Shown here one piece after another: positions 8,340 through 17,238 of a DNA stretch of 58,463 bases; position 1 is the first letter of the stretch; every line of letters starts with the position of its first letter. The position numbers were made by a program, and so were the translations under genes. The notes beneath the pieces are model-generated. The model made no database searches and was not told the DNA's origin. It worked only from the letters and a program-made list of their open reading frames with translations. Origin of the DNA: an uncultured Muribaculaceae bacterium (GTDB lineage: Bacteria; Bacteroidota; Bacteroidia; Bacteroidales; Muribaculaceae); the NCBI GenBank assembly GCA_910588035.1, contig CAJUPY010000017.1, positions 4,681 through 63,143 on the forward strand, given 5' to 3'.

Positions 8340-9038
8340 ATGGAAAAAGTCTCCTTGAACGGGGTGGAAGTCATGCCTTTCACCTCCGAATCTCAATTGC
8401 TCGATTTTGTCAGTGAAAATAAGGGTATCTTGGTTGCGATCAATGCGGAAAAAATACTTCATGCGACAAATCAGACTCGACTGATTATCAACCGTAATAT
8501 CGGATATTGTGACGGAATAGGTGCTGTAAAGGCATTGAGGCACAAGGGATATAAAGAGGTCAGCAAGATTCCCGGTTGTGAATTGTGGCTAAAGATAATA
8601 TCACGTTTTTATGAAGAAAAAACTTTTTATCTTGTCGGTGGAAAACAAAATGTTATAGAGGAAACGGTAGCCAAATTGAAAGTTGATTTTTCCGGAATAA
8701 AAATTTCAGGATATCGTAATGGTTATATAAAAAACGATGACGAAAGACAAAAGCTGATTGAAGATATAGAAAGATTGCAACCTGACGTGGTCTTTGTTGC
8801 GATGGGATCTCCGAAACAAGAATTGTTGATGGAAGAAATACAGAAGCGACATAATGCTATATTCCAAGGACTTGGCGGAAGTTTTGATGTTTATACGGGT
8901 CATGTGGAACGTGCCCCAAAATGGTGGTTAGATCATAATCTTGAGTTCGCCTACAGATTGCTAAGGCAACCGTCGCGTATCAAACGTCAAATTAAATTGG
9001 TGAAATTTCTTTATATGTTATACACAAACAAATTATAA
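8340..9038 (+). CDS. WecG/TagA/CpsF-family glycosyltransferase (GT26)
   Basis: This 232-residue protein matches GT26. The early AINAEKILHA and YCDGIGAVKAL segments correspond to the family's T-x-N and D-G motifs, and the late segments VFVAMGSPKQELLM and GLGGSFDVYTG are diagnostic. The end is a basic amphipathic region (RLLRQPSRIKRQIK) that attaches such enzymes to the membrane. GT26 members transfer ManNAcA (WecG) or ManNAc (TagA) to an undecaprenyl-linked acceptor. The wecB and wecC genes that make UDP-ManNAcA follow directly, so ManNAcA is the likely donor sugar here. Confidence 0.88.
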   Translation: MEKVSLNGVEVMPFTSESQLLDFVSENKGILVAINAEKILHATNQTRLIINRNIGYCDGIGAVKALRHKGYKEVSKIPGCELWLKIISRFYEEKTFYLVGGKQNVIEETVAKLKVDFSGIKISGYRNGYIKNDDERQKLIEDIERLQPDVVFVAMGSPKQELLMEEIQKRHNAIFQGLGGSFDVYTGHVERAPKWWLDHNLEFAYRLLRQPSRIKRQIKLVKFLYMLYTNKL

Positions 9039-9047
9039 TCTACTGAG

Positions 9048-10205
9048 ATGAAAAAGATAATGTTGATTTTCGGGACACGTCCCGAGGCTATCAAGATGGC
9101 CCCTCTGGTCAAGGAGTTTCAGAAACATCCCGAAGAGTTCGAGACTATTGTATGTGTCACCGGACAGCACCGTCAGATGCTAGACCAGGTGTTGGATATT
9201 TTTGACATTCAGCCAGATTATGACTTGAATATAATGAAACAGGGACAGGATCTGACAGACGTGACAGCGAGAGTTTTGACGGGGATGCGCGATGTTTTCG
9301 GTAGAGTGAAACCAGATGTTGCATTGGTTCACGGAGACACTACAACATCGACGGCTGCAGCCTTGGCTGCTTTTTATCAGCAGATTCCGGTAGGTCATGT
9401 CGAGGCCGGTCTTCGAACGCATAACATCTATTCTCCGTGGCCCGAGGAGATGAACCGTCAGATTACAGGACGCATTGCCACATTTAATTTTGCACCTACC
9501 CCATTGAGCCGTCAGAATCTGATTCAGGAGAATGTGTCAGATGATAAAATCACTGTTACAGGCAATACAGTCATAGATGCGCTTTATTGGGTTGTTGACA
9601 AGATAAAGAACGACATGGATCTGAACGACAGTCTTTCTTCCGAACTGAAATCGGCCGGATATGACGTGACACGATTGAGCGCTGGCCGCAGAATGGTTCT
9701 GATCACCGGACATCGCCGCGAGAATTTCGGAGACGGATTCATTTCCATGTGCCGGGCGATCAAGAATTTGACTGAGCGATATCCTGAGGTGGACTTTGTT
9801 TATCCGATGCATCTTAACCCGAATGTACGCAAGCCGATCCATGAGGTGTTTGGAGAGAATTTGAGCAACCTCGGAAACATGTTCTTTATCGAGCCGCTCG
9901 AATATCTCAGTTTCGTCTATCTTATGGAGAAATCAGACATTGTCTTGACTGACAGTGGCGGTATTCAGGAGGAGGCTCCAGGTCTTGGCAAACCGGTGTT
10001 GGTCATGCGTGACACGACAGAACGCCCCGAGGCGTTGGACGCCGGAACGGTTCAGTTGGTAGGCACTGACTATGATAAGATTGTCAATAGTGTCTCACGG
10101 TTGCTTGATGATCAAAAAGAGTATGACCGGATGTCAAAAGCTGTCAATCCTTACGGTGACGGACTTGCGTGCAGCAGAATTGTCTCTAAATTAGCAGAGA
10201 ACTAA
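9048..10205 (+). CDS. wecB: UDP-N-acetylglucosamine 2-epimerase (non-hydrolysing)
   Basis: This 385-residue enzyme converts UDP-GlcNAc to UDP-ManNAc. The start MKKIMLIFGTRPEAIKMAPLV is the family signature, and VHGDTTTS, HVEAGLRT, PWPEEMNRQ, TGHRRENFG and TDSGGIQEEAP follow in the expected order. The length is normal. It begins 10 bp after the GT26 gene and lies 33 bp before wecC. From this gene on, the DNA looks less AT-rich than the glycosyltransferase region. Confidence 0.95.
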   Translation: MKKIMLIFGTRPEAIKMAPLVKEFQKHPEEFETIVCVTGQHRQMLDQVLDIFDIQPDYDLNIMKQGQDLTDVTARVLTGMRDVFGRVKPDVALVHGDTTTSTAAALAAFYQQIPVGHVEAGLRTHNIYSPWPEEMNRQITGRIATFNFAPTPLSRQNLIQENVSDDKITVTGNTVIDALYWVVDKIKNDMDLNDSLSSELKSAGYDVTRLSAGRRMVLITGHRRENFGDGFISMCRAIKNLTERYPEVDFVYPMHLNPNVRKPIHEVFGENLSNLGNMFFIEPLEYLSFVYLMEKSDIVLTDSGGIQEEAPGLGKPVLVMRDTTERPEALDAGTVQLVGTDYDKIVNSVSRLLDDQKEYDRMSKAVNPYGDGLACSRIVSKLAEN

Positions 10206-10238
10206 AATTCAAATACCAAACATATAACATTTGTAATA

Positions 10239-11447
10239 ATGAAAGCATGTTTTATGGGGCTCGGCTATATCGGCCTCCCCACAGCTATTATCGCAGCCAA
10301 AGAGGGCGGAGTGGAAATCGTAGGTGTTGATATCAATCCTGCAGTTGTAGAACAGACAAACGCAGGACACCTTCACATTATCGAACCCGGCATGGAAGAA
10401 CTTCTTCAGGAAGTCGTTAAAACTGGTAAACTCCATGCATCAACCAAACCTGAGGTCGCCGATGCCTATTTCATGGTGGTTCCGACTCCCTTCAAAGGTA
10501 ACCATGAACCAGATGTAAGCTATGTTGAGGCGGCTACACGCGCCGTGATCCCGTTTTTGAAAGAGGGTGATCTCTATGTCATCGAGTCGACCTCGCCTGT
10601 AGGAACGACTGAGCAAATGGCAAAGATCATATTCAGCGAACGTCCCGAACTTGAGGGAAAGATCTACATAGCCTACTGTCCGGAGCGCGTTCTGCCTGGA
10701 AATGTCATTTATGAACTTGTCCACAATGATCGTGTCATCGGTGGTATTGATGAGGCATCGACCAAAAAGGCCCAAGAGTTCTATGGCCAATTTGTGAAAG
10801 GAACTCTTCATCCGACAAACGCACGCACAGCCGAGATGTGCAAATTGACAGAAAATTCGAGCCGTGATGTCCAGATTGCATTTGCCAATGAGCTCTCGCT
10901 TATATGTGATAAAGCCGGTATCAATGTCTGGGATCTGATCAATCTGGCAAACAAGCACCCGCGAGTCAACATTTTACAGCCCGGTTGCGGAGTTGGTGGA
11001 CACTGCATTGCGGTCGACCCCTATTTCATTACGGCAGATTTCCCTGCCGAGTCAAAACTCATTTCTGACGCGCGTGAAATCAACAACTATAAGGCATTCT
11101 GGTGTGCCGAGAAGGTTAAGAACGCAATGCTTGAGTTTGAATTGAAAAGCCATCGTAAACCGGTTGTAGCAATGATGGGACTTGCATTCAAACCAAACAT
11201 TGACGACCTTCGTGAATCTCCTGCGAAACAGATTGTCAGCCGTGTGATGCAGAGCTGCAATAATGCCGACATTCTGGTCGTTGAGCCGAATGTCAAGAGC
11301 CATAATGTCTTTAAGCTCACCGATTACAAAGAGGCATACGAAAAAGCCGATATCGTTGTTTTCCTGACAGCCCACGACCCGTTCAAGACACTTGCTTGGA
11401 GTGATGACAAAGTAATTCTTGATTTCTGCGGAATATTCAAGAAGTAA
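10239..11447 (+). CDS. wecC: UDP-N-acetyl-D-mannosamine dehydrogenase
   Basis: This 402-residue member of the UDP-glucose/GDP-mannose dehydrogenase family oxidises UDP-ManNAc to UDP-ManNAcA with NAD. Seen: the Rossmann start MGLGYIGLPTA, ESTSPVGTTEQ, the catalytic segment GCGVGGHC with Cys256, and the C-terminal domain starting near GLAFKPNIDDLRESPA. It is the last gene of the polysaccharide operon and is followed by a strong hairpin. With wecB and the GT26 gene it forms a complete ManNAcA supply-and-transfer set. Confidence 0.95.
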   Translation: MKACFMGLGYIGLPTAIIAAKEGGVEIVGVDINPAVVEQTNAGHLHIIEPGMEELLQEVVKTGKLHASTKPEVADAYFMVVPTPFKGNHEPDVSYVEAATRAVIPFLKEGDLYVIESTSPVGTTEQMAKIIFSERPELEGKIYIAYCPERVLPGNVIYELVHNDRVIGGIDEASTKKAQEFYGQFVKGTLHPTNARTAEMCKLTENSSRDVQIAFANELSLICDKAGINVWDLINLANKHPRVNILQPGCGVGGHCIAVDPYFITADFPAESKLISDAREINNYKAFWCAEKVKNAMLEFELKSHRKPVVAMMGLAFKPNIDDLRESPAKQIVSRVMQSCNNADILVVEPNVKSHNVFKLTDYKEAYEKADIVVFLTAHDPFKTLAWSDDKVILDFCGIFKK

Positions 11448-11515
11448 TGAGATGATTGCAGTAACAGCATGTATTAACATGTTGTTGAATCTGTCTCAAA
11501 TATTACGTCTATAAC

Positions 11516-11551
11516 GAATGACCGACTCAGATAAGGAAGAGTCGGTCATTC
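11516..11551 (+). terminator. Hairpin ending the polysaccharide operon
   Basis: A perfect 13-bp stem (GAATGACCGACTC and its complement) with a 10-nt loop lies about 70 bp after wecC. The tail is only TCGTT, so it is not a textbook U-run, but the position and stem fit an operon end. Confidence 0.65.
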
Positions 11552-11630
11552 TCGTTATCGGCAGGCAGTCTTAGAACGATGAAATTTATAGAAATTACTG
11601 CTGTAATCATAAAGTTGCAGAGATGTCACC

Positions 11631-11661
11631 ATTGCATTGCCCGATCTTTTTCGTAATTTTG
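11631..11661 (+). promoter_or_regulatory. Bacteroidetes-type promoter of the phosphoesterase gene
   Basis: A -7 box TAATTTTG (11654-11661, consensus TAnnTTTG) is preceded by ATTG at 11631-11634 with a 19-nt spacer. It lies about 30 bp before the ATG of the phosphoesterase-propeller gene. Confidence 0.65.
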
Positions 11662-11689
11662 CACTGTTAACTGACCAACCCAATTATCC

Positions 11690-13519
11690 ATGAGTATAAA
11701 ATCTATTTTTTTGACGGCGGCTGTTTTTGCCGCGACTATGGTCTCGGTTGCCGAGACTCGGATTGTAGTTTTATCTGACATACATGTGACACCCGGAAAT
11801 GTCAACGAGCAGAAGCTCAATGAGGCTGTGGCAGAGATCAATGCTATGCCCGGTGTCGATATGGTTGTTGTCGACGGCGACTTGACTAACGAGGGGTCGG
11901 ACGAGCAGCTGACCAATGTGAAATCAATACTTGATAAAATTCAACGTCCGCTTTATGTCTTGCCGGGCAATCATGAGAACAATTGGTCTCAGAGTGCGAC
12001 AAAGACGTTCATAGACCTGTGGGGCAATGACAGGTTTGTTGCCGAGAAAGATGATCTTGTCATCGTAGGTCTCAATTGCGGCCCGTTCATGAAAATGGGC
12101 GACGGACACATCAAGCAGGAAGATCTCCATTGGCTCAAATCGACTCTCGACCAGCGTGTCAAGCCGGGCATGAAGGTTGTCTCGTTCAACCACTATCCGT
12201 TGCGCAAAGATGATCTTGACAATTATGCCGATTACATCAGGATTCTCGAAAAATATCCGACGATAATTCATATCAACGGTCATTATCATAAATATGAACC
12301 TTATCAGGCCGGCGATATTGAGGCAATGATGGTTGCCGCGCTTGACCAGCGTGACGGAAAATATGGTTATTCGGTGGTCGAGATAGGTGATGATAAAATT
12401 GATTTTTTCCGGAAACTGATCGGTAGTGATCGTGAATTGCTTCACACCGCGCCCGTCAGGACATCGTTGAAGCCGTTTGCCGAAGATGAGACGGTCTCGT
12501 TGATTCAGCCCGACGGATATCAGATTGAGAAGGTCTGGACCGACAGTGCATCTATATTCACGCGTCTTTCATTTGACGGTGACAATGTCTATTTCGGTAA
12601 TTCGCTCGGATATGCCAAGGCTGTTGACAAACGTTCGGGCAAACTGAAATGGTCGGCTCCGACGGGAGCGTCGTTGTTTTCACGCCTGAGTCCTGCCGGC
12701 GACAAGATTTTTGTTCCGGGAGGAGTTCACAAGATGATCATTCTTGACCGTGACGGCAATCAGATAAAATCGATAGATTCAAAAGGTTGTTATGCGGCCG
12801 ACGGAATCATCGCCGATGGTGCGCTCTATCAGGGCGGATATAAGAAATTCGAGAAATGGAATGCCGTGACCGGTGATCTTGTCTGGCGCAATGATTCTTT
12901 GAACAACTATTGCCAGGCGTCGGCAGTTGTCGACGGCGACGATGTTATTTTTGGTGCGTGGGACACATATCTGAGGTGTCTTGACAAGAATACGGGAGAA
13001 CTGAGATGGAAATGGAACAATGGTAAATCGGCCAACATGCTCGGGCCGGGTAACGTGGTTCCTGTAGTTACTGCCGATCGTGTCATCATCGTGGCTCCTG
13101 ACCGCTACATGACTGCAGTCGACCGAAAGACTGGTGAGACACTTTGGCGAGATAACAGCCACCGCTACCGGGAGAGTCTCGGGGTCAGTGCCGACAAAAC
13201 CACTGCCTACGCAAAAACGATGGATGGGGAACTTGTTGCAATCGACATTACAGCCCCCGGTTTTGCCGAGAGGTGGACTGTTGACATGGGGCTCGGCTAT
13301 GACCATGCTCCCTGCATTGTCGCCGAGAAAGACGGTGTGGTCTATGCCGGATCGCGACGCGGCATTGTCACTGCTGTTGACCCTGTCGGCCGCAAGGTTC
13401 TGTGGTCGGCCAATCTCGGTGTCTCGGAAATCAATGGAATTGACATTGACCAGACGTCGGGAGATGTCTATGTGTCATTGATCGAGGGAACTGTCTATCG
13501 CATCAGGAAAGAGAAATAA
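11690..13519 (+). CDS. Secreted metallophosphoesterase fused to a PQQ-type beta-propeller
   Basis: 609 residues. A signal peptide (about residues 1-22) precedes a calcineurin-like phosphoesterase with all metal-site motifs: VVLSDIHVTP (D-x-H), VVDGDLT (G-D), VLPGNHE (G-N-H-E) and NGHYHKY (G-H-x-H). From about residue 290 there are five or six blades of a PQQ-like propeller, each with a pattern like AVDKRSGKLKW, CLDKNTGELRW, AVDRKTGETLW and AVDPVGRKVLW. The protein should act in the periplasm or at the surface. The propeller may bind substrate; the phosphodiester cleaved is unknown. It has its own promoter and is followed by a small lipoprotein gene. Confidence 0.82.
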   Translation: MSIKSIFLTAAVFAATMVSVAETRIVVLSDIHVTPGNVNEQKLNEAVAEINAMPGVDMVVVDGDLTNEGSDEQLTNVKSILDKIQRPLYVLPGNHENNWSQSATKTFIDLWGNDRFVAEKDDLVIVGLNCGPFMKMGDGHIKQEDLHWLKSTLDQRVKPGMKVVSFNHYPLRKDDLDNYADYIRILEKYPTIIHINGHYHKYEPYQAGDIEAMMVAALDQRDGKYGYSVVEIGDDKIDFFRKLIGSDRELLHTAPVRTSLKPFAEDETVSLIQPDGYQIEKVWTDSASIFTRLSFDGDNVYFGNSLGYAKAVDKRSGKLKWSAPTGASLFSRLSPAGDKIFVPGGVHKMIILDRDGNQIKSIDSKGCYAADGIIADGALYQGGYKKFEKWNAVTGDLVWRNDSLNNYCQASAVVDGDDVIFGAWDTYLRCLDKNTGELRWKWNNGKSANMLGPGNVVPVVTADRVIIVAPDRYMTAVDRKTGETLWRDNSHRYRESLGVSADKTTAYAKTMDGELVAIDITAPGFAERWTVDMGLGYDHAPCIVAEKDGVVYAGSRRGIVTAVDPVGRKVLWSANLGVSEINGIDIDQTSGDVYVSLIEGTVYRIRKEK

Positions 13520-13587
13520 CCGGGCGCGGAGTGCAAACATTAATGTGTCGGAATTTGTTATCAATTTATAAAAAAACATAAATTGAA

Positions 13588-14043
13588 ATGAAAGCGTATA
13601 CATTTAAAATATTGTCGGCACTGATGCTCATTCTTTTTTCTTCATGTTCAGACACGATCTGGGATGATCTGCCGTCGCAGGTTTCTGATTTCATCTCCCG
13701 CTACTATCCCGGACAGACAATCAGCAGTGAGGAGTGGAGGGGAGATGTCTATCATGTTAAGATGAAAAGTGGCGAGACAATGGCTTTCGACAAGAATCTA
13801 AGTTGGCTTTCCATTAACGGTTACGGTGCGACTTTGCCCCAGATGTTTTTGTTTGATGAGCTTCCGCCGGCACTTTATGAGTATCTTCAGTCGACAGAAA
13901 GTCTTGCTTCGGTCTATCGCGTGGAGCGCGACAGTCACGAATACCTGGTTGAATTATTGAATTCGACTGTGATCTACAACATCAAGAACGGTTCGATTAC
14001 GGTGCCTGTCAACGGCATTCAACTTGCAAGACTGATTGAGTAG
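13588..14043 (+). CDS. Small putative lipoprotein, PepSY-like
   Basis: 151 residues. A short hydrophobic leader ends in a lipobox (LFSSC, near residue 20), so the mature protein should be lipid-anchored. The rest has short repeats of the form seen in Bacteroidetes PepSY-like (DUF2874-type) proteins: a helix (VSDFISRYYPG) followed by strands (WRGDVYHVKMKSG), with a second, weaker helix-strand unit (LYEYLQSTESL, YRVERDSHEYLVEL). The function is unknown; such domains often bind or inhibit other proteins. Its 3' end overlaps that of the convergent minus-strand gene by 35 bp. Confidence 0.6.
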   Translation: MKAYTFKILSALMLILFSSCSDTIWDDLPSQVSDFISRYYPGQTISSEEWRGDVYHVKMKSGETMAFDKNLSWLSINGYGATLPQMFLFDELPPALYEYLQSTESLASVYRVERDSHEYLVELLNSTVIYNIKNGSITVPVNGIQLARLIE

Positions 14044-14965
14044 GTATGCGCGAGAATCTCATGACTGTCTCATAGAGCGGGAAATGCAGTTCAAGAATTG
14101 TGTTATTTACAAGGACTGCAAATTGCTCTCCGGTCATGGTTTCGTGACGCGAGTCAATCCATTCGAGATTATAATTTGATTTGAACGGGGTCGGTGTCAG
14201 CCGACCCTTTATCATGCCTGCAGACCAGGTTTCAGACTCGACTTTGGCTCCGCCGAGATAAATGATCAGATAGCTGTCGCCCGACGGCATCAGTGCCAGA
14301 TTGTAGAAACCGCCCGGTTCTGCCATACGTGAGTCATTTTGGCGGTCAAGATATGAGAACGTGCCTGCTATAGTGTCATTAGCCGACGCAAGTTTTTGAT
14401 GAAGATCGGTGACATCGATTGTGCCGGAGATTGGTTGTTGGCCTTTGTAACAGACATCTATGGTGGCTATTCTAATTTTTTCGAGTGCGGTCAGAGACAT
14501 TGCGGATTTGCCTGACAAGACATCAGTGACCGCGAGCGACTCCCCTGAGTCGATCGAGATGCCGTGGAAATTGCCGTGTGATGCGGCGATTTTCAATATG
14601 TGTAGGTCGCGTGGATTGAAATTCCGTTTGTTGCCGAAATAGCGGGCTTCTGTCACGAGCGAGTCATCGGTTGTAATCTCGATTTTATAATATAGTCTCG
14701 GATCAATCCGGTCAGACGGTTCAGATGCGATATAGGTTGTTAGAGATGCTTGACGGTCGCCGTCAAAAACGGCTTTCCACAGAGGTTTCTCCACTCCCGG
14801 CATAGGCACCACGTTTGATTTCCAAGAGATCATGACTGACGATAATCTGCTGTTATCATCTTGTTTAAATGAGACGGATTCTCCTTGCCTCAATGTCGTT
14901 TCCCTGGGAGTGGCAGACGTTGATGCTGTGAAGACAATTATAAATGTGATCAGAGAGAGGCGCAT
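14009..14965 (-). CDS. Secreted protein of unknown function
   Basis: 318 residues with an N-terminal signal peptide (about residues 1-18, ending ASTSA). I do not recognise a family. The body is rich in strands and polar residues; YNLALMPSGDSYLIIYLGG and WSAGMIKGRLTPT are the most motif-like parts. It is the last gene of the minus-strand operon DPP IV - membrane protein - miaA, starting 6 bp after the miaA stop. Its C-terminus overlaps the convergent lipoprotein gene. A periplasmic or surface role is likely from the leader. Confidence 0.6.
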   Translation of the reverse strand: MRLSLITFIIVFTASTSATPRETTLRQGESVSFKQDDNSRLSSVMISWKSNVVPMPGVEKPLWKAVFDGDRQASLTTYIASEPSDRIDPRLYYKIEITTDDSLVTEARYFGNKRNFNPRDLHILKIAASHGNFHGISIDSGESLAVTDVLSGKSAMSLTALEKIRIATIDVCYKGQQPISGTIDVTDLHQKLASANDTIAGTFSYLDRQNDSRMAEPGGFYNLALMPSGDSYLIIYLGGAKVESETWSAGMIKGRLTPTPFKSNYNLEWIDSRHETMTGEQFAVLVNNTILELHFPLYETVMRFSRIPTQSVLQVECR

Positions 14966-14971
14966 AGTTGA

Positions 14972-15904
14972 TTATGTTTGTTGTTTTATAATGGCCGATA
15001 CTGCTTCTGAAAATTCGTCATCGGGCATGTCATATCTGAGCCAGTTGATGTGGAATCCCCTGCGCTCCATTCCCCTGAACCAGGTCATCTGTCGTTTGGC
15101 AAATTGGTGAATCGCAGTCTCGAGATCGGTTTTCATCCGGTCGTAGGAAATAACCCCGGTGATGTAGAGTGTGAGAAATTTGTATTCGAGTCCGTAATTT
15201 ATGAGCTGTTGCGTGTCCACCCCGTTGTCAATCAGCTTTTTGACTTCGTCAACCATTCCCTCGTCAAGCCTTTTATGCAATCTTTGGCTGATGCGTCGTC
15301 TCCGGCTGTCACGGTCAATGTCAGTCGCTATAATTATGGCGTTGGTGACAGGTTGCGGGTTCATTGCCGGGGCTGCCAGTTCGGGATTGTCTATGTAGAA
15401 CTGCTGAATTTCAATCGCCCTGATGGCTCTTGCTGCAGTGTCGGCGTCTGTTGTGTTGTGCATTGTTTTCATCGAGGCGAGAATATCGGTCAGCTCATCA
15501 AGCGATTTTCCTTTCAATGATTCTCTTAGCTTCAGGTTTGCAGGCACTTCAGGAAGGTCGACACCACGAAGGAGCGATTCGACATACAGCCCCGTGCCGC
15601 CACACACAATCGGAAGCCTGTTCCGCTTCTTTATCCCGTCGCAGGCATGTCGCGCGTCTTTCAGAAATCTGTAAAGATTGTAGACTTCTCCGGGTTCGGC
15701 TATGTCAATCAAGTGATATGGAACTTCGCCATACTCTTCGATGTCTTTTCCCGAACCGATATCCATGCCCCGGTAGACCTGGCGTGAATCGGCACTTATG
15801 ATTTCGCCGTCAAACGCGCGGGCGAGGCCGACAGCCTTTCCGGTTTTACCTGATGCTGTCGGGCCTGTCACAACCAACATGTCGAGATTGACTGTTTCGC
15901 TCAT
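14972..15904 (-). CDS. miaA: tRNA dimethylallyltransferase
   Basis: About 310 residues. MiaA adds a dimethylallyl group to N6 of A37 in tRNAs that read codons starting with U. Seen: the P-loop VVTGPTASGKTGKA near the N-terminus, ISADSRQVYRGMDIGSGK, the substrate loop VCGGTGLYVESLL, and the late FAKRQMTWFRGM segment. The length is normal. I place the start at 15904 because it gives MSETVNLDMLVV and an ATGA overlap with the upstream gene's stop; ten more residues upstream are in frame but unlikely. It is the third gene of a four-gene minus-strand operon. Confidence 0.95.
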   Translation of the reverse strand: MSETVNLDMLVVTGPTASGKTGKAVGLARAFDGEIISADSRQVYRGMDIGSGKDIEEYGEVPYHLIDIAEPGEVYNLYRFLKDARHACDGIKKRNRLPIVCGGTGLYVESLLRGVDLPEVPANLKLRESLKGKSLDELTDILASMKTMHNTTDADTAARAIRAIEIQQFYIDNPELAAPAMNPQPVTNAIIIATDIDRDSRRRRISQRLHKRLDEGMVDEVKKLIDNGVDTQQLINYGLEYKFLTLYITGVISYDRMKTDLETAIHQFAKRQMTWFRGMERRGFHINWLRYDMPDDEFSEAVSAIIKQQT

Positions 15905-17238
15905 ATTCCTAATCCGGTTACATATTTGCGCCAAAGTTTACGCAGCTTGAAAAAGCGGCGGTCTTCATTGTTCATCGCTACAAAGAGCCATATGGGGTCA
16001 TTGTAGTCGACGTCCCAGTTTTTCATGTCTGAAAGCCTGAAAGTCGGTTGGTAATGTCTGATTGCATAAAGCCGTTTACCGTCGCGGGTGTATGTTTTCC
16101 AAGCCATCACTGTGCGGTGAATCCGGTCTAATTCAGCCTCAAGCAGAGGTGACAGAATTTTTGCTCCGTGCATCAGCTGTATCTCTCTGAGGTCAAACCA
16201 TTGTCCGGTTGTATTAGCTTTTTTTACTTCGTCGAAGTCATTCAGAAAAACAGCGAAATGAAATATATTGCACACTGTCCTCAGGTCTGAACTCTGGTAT
16301 AGCGGACGTATGCTGACCGGTCCCATGCCTGTCAGCGTTCTGAAATAGTCGCCTGCATCAATGACATTCACCGACAGTTTGAACGGCACGGTAGATTTCA
16401 CAGGTGTGTCAACCAGAAGATCATATGCATCGACAATCTCTTCAGTCTGGTCGGGTGTGTGCAGCCAAATCTTGTCACCGCAGATGACAAGAAACCTGAT
16501 GCGTGTATATCCGTGGCTTTCGTTGGCGTTGTTTGGATCATGCTCACAGTAATATGCCCACAAGACATAATATCTTATGGCCATATATATGAGAGACAGA
16601 AAATAAATGACCAGGATTATCCAGATGAAAAAGAATCGGTCGGTGTTGTTCAGATTTATGTTGATATAGAACAACATGAAGTATCCCCACTGAACCACGA
16701 CGGTTATGGCACTCATAGCTACCAGAAACCATGTCTGATAACTTGCTTCCTGAGTGAAGATTTTGCCCATGAATCCGCGCTCTGCCGTTTTACCGGTGCG
16801 TGCCTCGCAATCGGTGCAGAAAGAACTTTTGCGGCGTGAGAGGGCAAACCACGAGGATACGATAAGCAACACAGGCCCGATTATCAGCATAGGGAAATAT
16901 GGCATCTTAGGGTTGTAGGGCTGCCCGTTCCAGCCGTGAACGGCATGAATAGACCCCATCATGTTGAACATGACCATCAAAACACCGGTCCAGAGTAATG
17001 TAACCCCGATTATATACGGAATTTTGAAACAGAACGGAGAACTGCGTTTACGGTTGCGTCTTATGAGTCTGAAGATGATAAAGACTTCGGCAAAGAGTAT
17101 GATCGGCATTACCGGTTTTGAAGTCACGGGACCAAGCAGGGTGGCGATGACGATTGCCGCGAGTGGAAACGCCCAGTTACGCCACATTCCGAAGATTCCG
17201 GTCTTCAGACTTTCACGCATCTTGTCATAATCTCTCAT
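15901..17238 (-). CDS. Multi-pass membrane protein of unknown function
   Basis: 445 residues. The N-terminal half has about six hydrophobic spans: two near residues 20-60, one near 75-95, one near 115-135 and two around 170-225. A soluble C-terminal half follows, with VDYNDPIWLFVAMNNEDRR near its end. A CTDC pair sits in the loop between the fourth and fifth spans and may bind metal. I do not recognise the family. It overlaps DPP IV upstream and miaA downstream by 4 bp each (ATGA), so the three are translationally coupled. Confidence 0.65.
   Translation of the reverse strand: MRDYDKMRESLKTGIFGMWRNWAFPLAAIVIATLLGPVTSKPVMPIILFAEVFIIFRLIRRNRKRSSPFCFKIPYIIGVTLLWTGVLMVMFNMMGSIHAVHGWNGQPYNPKMPYFPMLIIGPVLLIVSSWFALSRRKSSFCTDCEARTGKTAERGFMGKIFTQEASYQTWFLVAMSAITVVVQWGYFMLFYININLNNTDRFFFIWIILVIYFLSLIYMAIRYYVLWAYYCEHDPNNANESHGYTRIRFLVICGDKIWLHTPDQTEEIVDAYDLLVDTPVKSTVPFKLSVNVIDAGDYFRTLTGMGPVSIRPLYQSSDLRTVCNIFHFAVFLNDFDEVKKANTTGQWFDLREIQLMHGAKILSPLLEAELDRIHRTVMAWKTYTRDGKRLYAIRHYQPTFRLSDMKNWDVDYNDPIWLFVAMNNEDRRFFKLRKLWRKYVTGLGI

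Noticed and set aside
10440..10958. 172-codon minus-strand ORF inside wecC.
   Set aside because: Antisense to a strongly matched dehydrogenase; long only because of the codon pattern of the gene.
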